Positions 1 to 5,489 are shown, counted from the first letter of the stretch. The stretch: 6,636 nucleotides of DNA from Candidatus Melainabacteria bacterium GWA2_34_9 (GCA_001784535.1 MFRJ01000124.1:29942-36577), one strand, 5' to 3'. Program-made: numbers and translations. The notes: generated by a model from the sequence alone, not told the origin.

Positions 1-245
1 TAAAAGCAGGATATAACCCGCTTTATATGGAATCAATCTATCAAAAAACGATGTCAGACGGTACACGTTTGAATTTTGTCAGAACCCATCCTAAAGGCAG
101 CATAAGAGTGGCAAATATTCATCAAAAAATTGTCGCGGAATATCCTGAATTTTTAGAACAAAAAATTGAAGAAAAAGTTCAAAAAAATATAAATCAGGAA
201 GACACTCTTTTTGTAAAGAATAAATCAGGAAAGACGACACCCTAA
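1..245 (+). CDS. C-terminal fragment of a probable M48-family metallopeptidase (5' end outside window)
   Basis: The frame is open from the first base (codons begin at base 3) to the TAA at 243-245, so this is the end of a longer gene; the ATG at 27 is an internal methionine with no ribosome-binding site. The readable tail contains KAGYNP, then about 20 residues later FVRTHPKGSIRVANI. In M48 zinc metallopeptidases (HtpX, BepA/YfgC, Oma1-like) the C-terminal part of the domain typically shows an A-G-Y/F-D-P motif followed after some 25-40 residues by a T/S-H-P-x-x-x-x-R-I motif, and both are present here in that order and spacing. The HExxH zinc site would lie upstream of the window, so activity cannot be judged. 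The last 30 residues are charged and low in complexity (KIEEKVQKN and onward). The assignment rests on two short motifs; another family with a similar tail is possible. Confidence 0.6.
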   Translation, partial: KAGYNPLYMESIYQKTMSDGTRLNFVRTHPKGSIRVANIHQKIVAEYPEFLEQKIEEKVQKNINQEDTLFVKNKSGKTTP

Positions 246-277
246 AAGGAATAAAAGAAAAAAATAGGAGAATAGCA

Positions 278-313
278 TTGAAAATATTAAATAATTGTAT
301 AGTTTTCCGTTAA
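278..313 (+). other. Possible 11-codon leader or decayed ORF ahead of the kinase
   Basis: AGGAG at 266-270 is the best Shine-Dalgarno match in this intergenic region. It lies 7 nt before a TTG at 278 that opens an 11-codon frame ending at TAA 311-313. The frame is the same as that of the downstream kinase, and a second in-frame stop (TAG 356-358) lies before the kinase ATG. It could be a translated leader peptide, the remnant of an older start, or chance. No homology is recognisable in so short a peptide. Confidence 0.2.
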
Positions 314-328
314 TTTCAGCATGAGTAT

Positions 329-334
329 TATAAT
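329..334 (+). promoter_or_regulatory. Candidate -10 box for the kinase-regulator operon
   Basis: A perfect TATAAT lies 28 bp before the kinase ATG. The matching -35 region is poor: TTCCGT at 305-310 with an 18-bp spacer is the nearest candidate. Transcription would start near 341, giving a leader of about 20 nt that includes the GGGAG ribosome-binding site at 343-347. The weak -35 suggests either an activator or a chance match in A/T-rich DNA. Confidence 0.4.
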
Positions 335-361
335 GTTGTAATGGGAGATAATTTATAGCAT

Positions 362-1438
362 ATGAGTTTAGATAAAGAATTTTATAAAAATATAATGGAC
401 AACCTTCCGGAAGGAATGGCAGTTTGTGATTCCGACCGAAATATTATTGATGTTAATAAAAATTTTGAAAGATTGACAGGATTTTCGAAAGAAGATTTAT
501 TGAGTAAAAATATTTCCGCTTTTATAAAAAGTACAAAAACAGGCTGTGATAATTGTTCACAGGAAGTAAGTTTGCTGGACGATTATAAATCTAAATCATA
601 TTATATCGGTGAATTAATAGACAAAGATGATAGATTAACCTGTGTAAGAATAAATTTTTCAATAATAAAAGATGATAAAGTTATTTATTTAATAATTCCG
701 CTGGCGGATGTAGCATTTTTAAACAGGGCTCATATTGATTTTGTAAGCACTGTAAGTCATGAATTAAGGACACCACTCACAAGTATAAAGGGATTTGCGG
801 ATACGCTTCTCGGTTCCGGCGATAGATTAAGTGATGATCAACAAAAAAGATTTTTAGGTATAATAAAAAGTCAGGTTGATAGACTTACACGTCTTGTAGA
901 AGACCTTCTTACTGTTTCAAAGCTTGAATCAAAGAAGGATAAGTTGATTTACAAAGCAATTGAACTTCCTAAATTTTTTGAAAATATTGTTTATAGTATC
1001 CAGCTAAAAGCTAAGGAACATCAAATTGAGGTTAAAATAATGCCAAATCTGCCGCCTGTGTGGGCAGATTCAGATAAATTTGAGCAAATAATAACAAATC
1101 TTGTTGATAATGCGATAAAATATTCAAATGCAGGCACAAAAGTTTTAATAGAAGCTAAATTTGTCGGCGAAAATGCTGATTTCATGGAAATAAACGTAAA
1201 GGATCAGGGTGTGGGGATTTCCGAAGAACATATTTCAAAGATTTTTACAAAATTTTCAAGGATTGATAATCCTTTAACAAGACAGGTAGAAGGAACAGGT
1301 CTCGGGTTATATATTACAAAATCTCTTGTGGAAAATATGGGAGGAAAAATAAGCGTAACAAGCAATAATGAAGGTTCAACTTTTAGTTTAATGCTTCCTG
1401 TTGCAACTTATGAAAAACCGACTCAAAGAAAATTTTAA
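362..1438 (+). CDS. Soluble PAS-domain sensor histidine kinase
   Basis: The 358-residue protein senses a signal through an N-terminal PAS domain (about 5-115; NLPEGMAVCD, then VNKNFERLTGFSKEDLL). It then autophosphorylates: HisKA H-box FVSTVSHELRTPLTSIKGF with the phospho-acceptor His133. The HATPase_c domain (about 200-348) has all its boxes: N-box with N246 and N250, G1 box DQGVGI (D281), F-box IFTKFSR, and G2 box GTGLGL (311-316). No signal peptide or membrane segment is visible, so it should act in the cytoplasm. The PAS domain holds a CxxC (C62, C65) plus C22 and C94, a possible but unproven redox or metal site. The ATG start is fixed by an in-frame TAG at 356-358; the GGGAG at 343-347 sits 14 nt upstream, which is rather far. 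A response-regulator gene follows after 15 nt, so the two are probably co-transcribed and cognate. The signal is unknown. Confidence 0.95.
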   Translation: MSLDKEFYKNIMDNLPEGMAVCDSDRNIIDVNKNFERLTGFSKEDLLSKNISAFIKSTKTGCDNCSQEVSLLDDYKSKSYYIGELIDKDDRLTCVRINFSIIKDDKVIYLIIPLADVAFLNRAHIDFVSTVSHELRTPLTSIKGFADTLLGSGDRLSDDQQKRFLGIIKSQVDRLTRLVEDLLTVSKLESKKDKLIYKAIELPKFFENIVYSIQLKAKEHQIEVKIMPNLPPVWADSDKFEQIITNLVDNAIKYSNAGTKVLIEAKFVGENADFMEINVKDQGVGISEEHISKIFTKFSRIDNPLTRQVEGTGLGLYITKSLVENMGGKISVTSNNEGSTFSLMLPVATYEKPTQRKF

Positions 1439-1453
1439 GGATATAAATAAAAA

Positions 1454-2764
1454 ATGTTATCTGAGCTAATTATCTTAATACTTGATTCACGGAAGTTAGA
1501 ATCTTCTCACTATCATAATATAGTTGAGCAGGATTCTAATATTCAAGTTATTACTGCGGATGATTTGGAAAAAGCCGGAGAAATAATTGAAAAATATGAA
1601 CCGGATTTGATTCTTGCTTATGATAATTTTAATGAAAATATAACAGAGATTTGTACTGAAATAAGAAATCAAAAAAGTTTATATAGGTCTACTCTTGTTG
1701 TTTTGTCTGAGGAGCAGTCTTTAGAGAAAAAACTTGAGGTAATAAAAGCAGGCGCAGATGATTTTCATGGAATGAATGTAAACAATGAAGAACTTTCATT
1801 AAGGCTTTTTGCGCATTTAAGACGGAATATAGAAGCATTATCAGACACTGTAACAAAATTACCTGTTGCAAGTACTGTCTACAAGGTAATAAAAAGGAAT
1901 CTTGAGTTAAAAACCACCAAATTTATGACAGTAATGAATATTGATGTAGATAATTACATTTCGTATAAAGAAATTTATGGTTACATAGCGGCTGAAAAAC
2001 TTATTCAGACGTTTATTGCAATTGTTAAAACTTCGATTAACGAAAATGATTTTTTAGGACAGATAAGTGAAAACGGATTTATAATTCTTACAACACCTGA
2101 AAAAGCTGAAAAAATAGCCATGTTTTTAAGTTATTCCTTTGACGGCGTAGCTCCAAAATTTTATTCAAACGAAGATGCAGAAAGAGGTTATTTGCTTTTA
2201 ACAGGGGACGATAAAATTGGAAGAAGAATGCCGTTCGTTTCTGTAAGTATAGGGATAGCTTCAAATCGTTATAATAGTTTTAGTAATTATCAAGAGGCTT
2301 TAAACTTAAGCAAAAGTGTTCAAAGGCTTGCAAAATTTAAATCCGGTTCTTGTTGGGTAAATGATAGACCCAAACTTTCCGGAGGAGATGTAGTTAAACA
2401 AGTCCAAAACAAAATTTTAATAGTAGAAAAAGATGCGGCTCTTGCTTATCTTCTTTCTACAACTCTTGAAATGCAGGGTTATAAGGTAGAAACAGTAAAT
2501 AATATTGGTGAAATTATTAAGAATATAGAAAAAAATAAAATAAATCTGGTTGTGCTTGATATCCCGCAAGAAAATTCTGACAAAGAGCTAGAGATATGCA
2601 AAGTTATTAAACAAAAGTATACAAATATAAAAGTTATTGTTTCTACAGTAAACAGAAACAAGGAAAAAATTCTTGATTCGGGCGCAGATCTTTATATTCC
2701 CAAACCATATGAACTAACGACTTTATTTAATTGGATAGACAGATTTTTAAAAAATGAAATTTAG
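1454..2764 (+). CDS. Response regulator with degenerate REC - degenerate GGDEF - REC architecture
   Basis: The 436-residue protein has three parts. Residues 1-128 fold like a receiver (EPDLILAYDN, then KAGADDF) but Tyr57 is at the phospho-acceptor position and the conserved Lys is Met107, so it is a pseudo-receiver. Residues 129-305 resemble a GGDEF domain (DTVTKLP for DPLTGLP, MNIDVDNY, VSVSIGIAS), yet the signature is SENGF (205-209) and the GHxxGD motif is GYIAAE; diguanylate cyclase activity is very unlikely, and no RxxD inhibitory site is visible. Residues 319-436 are a second receiver with phospho-acceptor Asp369 (VVLDI), Ser397 and Lys417 (IPKPYE), but one of the two acidic metal ligands is Lys326 (IVEKD). 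No DNA-binding domain is present, so output is probably through protein contacts. The upstream kinase should phosphorylate Asp369. AAGG at 1437-1440, overlapping the kinase stop codon, serves as a weak ribosome-binding site. Domain identities are firm; the role is inferred. Confidence 0.9.
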   Translation: MLSELIILILDSRKLESSHYHNIVEQDSNIQVITADDLEKAGEIIEKYEPDLILAYDNFNENITEICTEIRNQKSLYRSTLVVLSEEQSLEKKLEVIKAGADDFHGMNVNNEELSLRLFAHLRRNIEALSDTVTKLPVASTVYKVIKRNLELKTTKFMTVMNIDVDNYISYKEIYGYIAAEKLIQTFIAIVKTSINENDFLGQISENGFIILTTPEKAEKIAMFLSYSFDGVAPKFYSNEDAERGYLLLTGDDKIGRRMPFVSVSIGIASNRYNSFSNYQEALNLSKSVQRLAKFKSGSCWVNDRPKLSGGDVVKQVQNKILIVEKDAALAYLLSTTLEMQGYKVETVNNIGEIIKNIEKNKINLVVLDIPQENSDKELEICKVIKQKYTNIKVIVSTVNRNKEKILDSGADLYIPKPYELTTLFNWIDRFLKNEI

Positions 2765-2770
2765 AAATTT

Positions 2771-4645
2771 TTATTTAAAGATTTTTTTAATTTTGTTCAT
2801 TACTTTTTGATCTTCCGAAATTTCTGCAAATTTGGCTTTTTTAATTTTTAGAGAATCTTGAAGATATTTAATTTTTGATTCAATTTGATCTTTATTTTCC
2901 CAATGAGGACCTTTTATTTTAAGAAATTCCTCGTATGCCTTGATTGCATCCTGATAATCTTTGGTTTTTTCAAAAATTTGTCCGAGATTATGGTAAACAT
3001 CGCCATTATTAGGAGTAATTCTTATTACTCTTTTTAATTCAAGCACAGCTTCCTGATATCTTTTCATTTCAAACAAGGCAAGACCGAGGTTATGCTTGTA
3101 TTCTGGGTTGTAAGTATCTATATTGCCGGCTTTTCTGAAATATTTTATGGCATTTTCAAGATCACCCTTGATTTGATAGGTAAGTCCCAAATCATTTGAA
3201 TGTGAGGCGTTTTCTTCATCAAGATTTATAGATTCTTCAATGTTTTTTATAGCCTCTTCAATATTTCCTTCTTCCCTGTTAATAAGTCCTATCTGGTAAT
3301 AAGCATCAGAAATATTGGGATTAAGCTCAAGTGCTTTGTTAAAATATTTAATTGCTTCTTCATTATCATGAGATTTAATAAGACAAAGTCCTACTCCATA
3401 ATAAGCTTCAGCGAATTTGTCGTTTTGTTTTATTGCAAGTTCAAAATATTTTCTTGCTTCATCAGGTCTTTGTCTGTTTAAGAGAAGCATTCCTGCTTCA
3501 AAATATGCATCAAGAAGATCAGGATTAAGATTTATAGCTTTTTCATAAGAAGAAATAGCTCTTTCTGTTAAACCCATTACTTTAAATATAGAAGCCATAT
3601 TGAAATTAGTAATAGCGTCATCAGGGTCAAGTTCAAGCGATTTTGAAAAGGCTTCGATAGCTTCTTTATATTTTTCAAGTTTTACGCATACTGAACCAAG
3701 CGCTGAATGAGCTTGATGATGGATCTGATTAAGCTCTATTGCTTTTTTAAGCTCGGTTTCTGCTTCAATATAAGCTTCATTTTTATAATATATATAACCA
3801 AGGGCATATCTGATTTCTGAATTGTTTGGATTTAAGTCTATAGCAGATTTGAATTCTTGAATAGCTTCTTCAATCCAACCGAGAAAGCCGTAGGCAATTC
3901 CTAAATTATTAAATGCATCAATATTTTTAGGATCAAAAGTTACTACATATTTAAACTCGGGAATGGCTTTTTCAAATTTTTCTTCCTCAACGTAAATTAA
4001 ACCGAGGTAATAATGAACTTTTGTGTTATTAAAATTCACATTTTCTGCTTTTGAAAGTTCTATTTTAGCTGATTCATAATCATTCCGGTTATAATATATA
4101 ATTCCCAGAGCAAGTCTGGCGTCGAAATTTTCAGAATTTAGTTCAAGAGCTTTATTATAGTTTTTTAAAGCAAGTTCCTTTTCACCTTTCTGCTCATAAT
4201 TTAATCCCAGCATATAATGATAGGTGTCAGAATTTGGATTTTGTAATAAAAGTTTTTCTATAAGCTTATGAGAAATAGTGTATTCTTGATTTTCTATGTA
4301 TAAAAGCGCAAGCTGTGCTGCAATATCAGAATCATAAGAACTTAATTCAAGAACTTTTTCAAGATATTCAATGGCTTGATCAATTTTATTGGTAAGTTCA
4401 AAAGCTTTAGAGATTCCAAGCAGCGATAAAATATAATTGGGCTCAAAAGCAAGGGATTTTTGGTAAAAAGCTATAGCTTTTTCAAAATTGCTCAGACAAA
4501 AATAAGCGTCAGCGATTTTTTCCAATGTTTCAAAATCAGCCGGCTTAAACTCAAGAGCTTTTAAATATTGTTCAATAGCTTTTTCAAAATCTTTATTTTC
4601 TTTTAATTCATCGGCTTTAGCCAGATATGTTTGAAAATCCGACAC
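2771..4645 (-). CDS. Protein of 17 tandem tetratricopeptide (TPR) repeats
   Basis: I place the start at the GTG of 4645-4643: GAGG lies 6 nt before it, whereas a TTG at 4657-4655 (4 residues longer) overlaps that Shine-Dalgarno and has none of its own. The product is 624 residues. After a 3-residue lead it consists of 17 consecutive TPRs of exactly 34 residues with no insertion, then a Lys-rich tail of 43 residues (WENKDQIESK onward). Repeat 8 (IDAFNNLGIAYGF and on) fits the consensus W/F4-L7-G8-Y11-A20-F24-A27-P32; position 20 is Ala in 16 repeats and Ser in the fourth. No signal peptide, membrane helix or catalytic domain is visible, so it is probably a cytoplasmic superhelical scaffold that binds partner proteins. 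Length and regularity resemble the TPR part of O-GlcNAc transferase-like proteins, but the glycosyltransferase domain is absent. It runs against the response-regulator gene; a partnership with that system is only a guess. Confidence 0.92.
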   Translation of the reverse strand: MSDFQTYLAKADELKENKDFEKAIEQYLKALEFKPADFETLEKIADAYFCLSNFEKAIAFYQKSLAFEPNYILSLLGISKAFELTNKIDQAIEYLEKVLELSSYDSDIAAQLALLYIENQEYTISHKLIEKLLLQNPNSDTYHYMLGLNYEQKGEKELALKNYNKALELNSENFDARLALGIIYYNRNDYESAKIELSKAENVNFNNTKVHYYLGLIYVEEEKFEKAIPEFKYVVTFDPKNIDAFNNLGIAYGFLGWIEEAIQEFKSAIDLNPNNSEIRYALGYIYYKNEAYIEAETELKKAIELNQIHHQAHSALGSVCVKLEKYKEAIEAFSKSLELDPDDAITNFNMASIFKVMGLTERAISSYEKAINLNPDLLDAYFEAGMLLLNRQRPDEARKYFELAIKQNDKFAEAYYGVGLCLIKSHDNEEAIKYFNKALELNPNISDAYYQIGLINREEGNIEEAIKNIEESINLDEENASHSNDLGLTYQIKGDLENAIKYFRKAGNIDTYNPEYKHNLGLALFEMKRYQEAVLELKRVIRITPNNGDVYHNLGQIFEKTKDYQDAIKAYEEFLKIKGPHWENKDQIESKIKYLQDSLKIKKAKFAEISEDQKVMNKIKKIFK

Positions 4646-4651
4646 ATTTAA

Positions 4652-4655
4652 CCTC
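4652..4655 (-). promoter_or_regulatory. Ribosome-binding site that decides the TPR gene start
   Basis: On the minus strand the context is TTTGAGGTTAAATGTG. GAGG pairs with the anti-Shine-Dalgarno and is 6 nt from the GTG at 4645. The more upstream TTG (4657-4655) overlaps this site and would lack any ribosome-binding site of its own. Confidence 0.6.
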
Positions 4656-4659
4656 AAAG

Positions 4660-4711
4660 ATGTCTTTTATTCATGTCTTTTATTCATATCTTTTATTTTA
4701 TACTTTTATTC
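4660..4711. repeat. Four-copy 13-bp tandem repeat in the leader/promoter of the TPR gene
   Basis: Four contiguous 13-bp units on the plus strand: 4660-4672 and 4673-4685 are identical (ATGTCTTTTATTC), 4686-4698 differs at 2 positions, and 4699-4711 differs at 4. On the coding (minus) strand the unit reads GAATAAAAGACAT. The proposed -10 box of the TPR gene straddles the junction of units 3 and 4, so units 1 and 2 fall in the 5' leader. The units could be regulator half-sites, or a slippage-prone tract that alters leader length; the sequence does not decide. Confidence 0.8.
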
Positions 4712-4722
4712 AAAACTGTCCA
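4695..4722 (-). promoter_or_regulatory. Candidate sigma-70-type promoter of the TPR gene
   Basis: On the minus strand TGGACA (plus 4717-4722, 5 of 6 matches to TTGACA) is separated by 16 bp from TAAAAT (plus 4695-4700, 5 of 6 matches to TATAAT). Transcription would start near 4688, giving a leader of about 43 nt that carries the tandem repeats and the GAGG ribosome-binding site. The position suits separate transcription from the zinc-ribbon gene upstream. Confidence 0.5.
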
Positions 4723-4745
4723 GAATTTTATGGAGAATTTTTTCA

Positions 4746-5054
4746 TTAATCTTTCACTTCGCCCTCTTTTTCATCAAAAGGATAAGGAGCAGGAGGCTGT
4801 TTAAAGGAAGATTTATAAATAAAAGAAAAATGGAAAGGATAATCATCTTTTTCAAGGTTATGTTTAATTAAATAAAGGTCTTCAAGAGCTTTTGTAAAGT
4901 TTGAGCCGACTTCCTGCGGAAAAACTTCTCCGCAAACTTGACAGACTACAGGCTCTTTGTCACGAAATCTCATGACATTTACGTTAAATTCGTTTTCGCA
5001 TTTGCATCTTAGTGTAATTCTTGGAAATTTGGTTTGATCATTTTTAGAATCCAT
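4746..5054 (-). CDS. Small zinc-ribbon protein of unknown function
   Basis: The chosen ATG (5054-5052) has AAGGGA on the minus strand (plus 5063-5068) 8 nt upstream. A GTG at 5084-5082 would add 10 residues but lacks a ribosome-binding site. The product is 102 residues. Cys17-x-Cys19 (RCKCENEF) and Cys38-x2-Cys41 (VCQVCGEVF) form a four-cysteine zinc-ribbon pattern with an 18-residue loop. A helical stretch follows (FTKALEDLYLIKHNLEKDD), then an aromatic and proline-rich tail (PPAPYPFDEKEGE). There is no signal peptide or membrane segment. Zinc ribbons of this size often bind nucleic acid or larger partner proteins, but I do not recognise the family and assign no function. It precedes the TPR gene on the same strand with a gap of 100 bp that holds a separate promoter, so the two are not necessarily one operon. 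Confidence 0.8.
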   Translation of the reverse strand: MDSKNDQTKFPRITLRCKCENEFNVNVMRFRDKEPVVCQVCGEVFPQEVGSNFTKALEDLYLIKHNLEKDDYPFHFSFIYKSSFKQPPAPYPFDEKEGEVKD

Positions 5055-5100
5055 AATTTTTTTCCCTTTTATATAGATTATCACTCTTTGTTTAAATTCC

Positions 5101-5152
5101 TGTTTTCGAAACTTTTATCTTTTGTTTTATATGAAGAATCATGTCGAAAACA
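5101..5152. repeat. 9-bp perfect inverted repeat upstream of the zinc-ribbon gene
   Basis: TGTTTTCGA at 5101-5109 is the exact reverse complement of TCGAAAACA at 5144-5152, with 34 nt between the arms. The left arm also contains the perfect 8-bp palindrome TTTCGAAA (5104-5111). The arms bracket a candidate -10 (minus strand TATAAA, plus 5126-5131), and the right arm overlaps the weak -35 TTGTTT (plus 5148-5153). This arrangement would suit a regulator binding two sites, or an RNA hairpin in a longer leader. Confidence 0.55.
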
Positions 5153-5189
5153 AATTTGGGTTGGGCATACCTACTTCAACATAACTTAT

Positions 5190-5218
5190 ATTATACTCGA
5201 ATAATTTTCTAAATTTAA
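5190..5218 (-). promoter_or_regulatory. Candidate distal promoter of the zinc-ribbon gene
   Basis: The minus strand has a perfect TATAAT (plus 5190-5195) preceded at 17 bp by TTAAAT (plus 5213-5218, 3 of 6 matches). Transcription would start near 5183 and leave a leader of about 130 nt containing the 9-bp inverted repeat. It competes with the closer TTGTTT-N16-TATAAA candidate (plus 5126-5153). In such A/T-rich DNA either may be chance. Confidence 0.3.
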
Positions 5219-5223
5219 TTTTC

Positions 5224-5251
5224 TTGACTATAGTGTTATATAAATGATAAA
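5224..5251 (+). promoter_or_regulatory. Candidate promoter of tRNA-Leu
   Basis: TTGACT (5224-5229, 5 of 6 matches) is followed after 16 bp by GATAAA (5246-5251, 4 of 6). Transcription would begin near 5258, about 20 nt before the mature tRNA. It is the best -35 match in the 224-bp gap between the divergently read zinc-ribbon and tRNA genes. Confidence 0.45.
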
Positions 5252-5278
5252 TTTTTATTATTACAGTATAAAATATTT

Positions 5279-5360
5279 GGGCGAGTGGCGGAATGGCAGA
5301 CGCGCTAGTCTTAGGAACTAGTAGGTTACCCCTGTGAGAGTTCGAGTCTCTCCTCGCTCA
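5279..5360 (+). tRNA. trnL: tRNA-Leu, anticodon UAG
   Basis: All arms fold. The acceptor is GGGCGAG (5279-5285) with CTCGCTC (5353-5359), including one G.U pair at position 2-71. The D stem is GCG/CGC with GG in its loop. The anticodon stem is CTAGT/ACTAG (5305-5309 / 5317-5321) around loop CTTAGGA, giving anticodon TAG at 5312-5314. A class II variable arm runs 5322-5335. The T arm is GAGAG-TTCGAGT-CTCTC (5336-5352). The discriminator is A5360, as expected for leucine tRNAs. CCA is not encoded (TTT follows), so it must be added by the nucleotidyltransferase. The T-run at 5361-5366 directly after the tRNA may help termination. It decodes CUN leucine codons. Confidence 0.97.
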
Positions 5361-5461
5361 TTTTTTCTATTATTAATTAAAATTCCTTTAAAACAAAAAG
5401 GGTGAGCGAGGCGATGAAGTCGCCGTAGCGAACCCAAAACCCTTAACACCCCATCCTTTGA

Positions 5462-5481
5462 GGGAGGGGGCAGGGGGTGGG
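5462..5481 (+). promoter_or_regulatory. Perfect G-quadruplex motif over the translation start region
   Basis: Four G-runs of 3, 5, 5 and 3 bases are separated by A, CA and T, which satisfies the canonical G3+N1-7 pattern with very short loops of the kind known to be most stable. It is on the coding strand and ends 8 nt before the ATG at 5490, so it would be present in the mRNA and could mask the ribosome-binding site. Folding itself is inferred. Confidence 0.6.
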
Positions 5482-5484
5482 TGA
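5480..5484 (+). promoter_or_regulatory. Ribosome-binding site of the polyprenyl synthase gene, inside the repeat edge
   Basis: GGTGA matches the 3' part of the AGGAGGTGA Shine-Dalgarno complement and is 5 nt before the ATG at 5490. The alternative GTG start (5481) lies within this motif and would have only the abutting G-run as its site. This favours the ATG. Confidence 0.45.
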
Positions 5485-5489
5485 CAGAA

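Larger units (their letters stand above)
5400..5484. repeat. G+C-rich palindromic repeat-like element between tRNA-Leu and the polyprenyl synthase
   Basis: This 85-bp block is about 63% G+C by hand count, in sharp contrast to its A/T-rich flanks. Its left half forms a hairpin: GGGT (5400-5403) pairs with ACCC (5432-5435), and GGCGA (5410-5414) pairs with TCGCC (5420-5424) around loop TGAAG, with a direct repeat AGCGA in the interior loop. Its right half can pair CACCC or CACCCC (from 5447) with GGGTG or GGGGTG near 5474-5483. The look is that of dispersed palindromic (REP or MITE-like) elements, but I see only one copy in the window and no flanking target duplication. Copies elsewhere in the genome would settle it. 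Confidence 0.6.

Noticed and set aside
27..245. A complete 72-residue gene starting at ATG 27
   Set aside because: The frame is open upstream to the window edge, the preceding residues continue the KAGYNP motif, and no ribosome-binding site precedes the ATG; it is the end of a longer gene.
1689..1871. 60-codon minus-strand open frame within the response-regulator gene
   Set aside because: It lies entirely antisense to a well-supported coding domain, has a low-complexity Leu/Gln-rich translation and no ribosome-binding site context; it is a shadow.
2479..2661. 60-codon minus-strand open frame over the C-terminal receiver
   Set aside because: Its hydrophobic Phe/Ile/Ser-rich translation arises from the A/T-rich complement of the receiver domain; no independent support.
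2740..2800. Bidirectional terminator between the convergent regulator and TPR genes
   Set aside because: Only A/T homopolymer complementarity (AAATTT, TTTTTAAAAAA) is present, with no stable stem.
4660..4711. Short tandem repeats as a CRISPR array
   Set aside because: The units are 13 bp, directly adjacent with no spacers, and no cas gene is present.
5085..5278. Riboswitch or known structured leader in the zinc-ribbon/tRNA intergenic region
   Set aside because: Only short stems (for example GTTG/CAAC around 5160-5180) and the wide 9-bp inverted repeat are visible; nothing matches a riboswitch core I know.
5352..5484. Integration (att) site at the tRNA-Leu 3' end
   Set aside because: The match to the tRNA end is only 9 nt and inverted, not a direct duplication, and no integrase or phage gene is in the window.
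5400..5484. The G+C-rich hairpin as an intrinsic terminator of tRNA-Leu
   Set aside because: No T-run follows either stem on the plus strand; the sequence runs into G-runs and a start codon.
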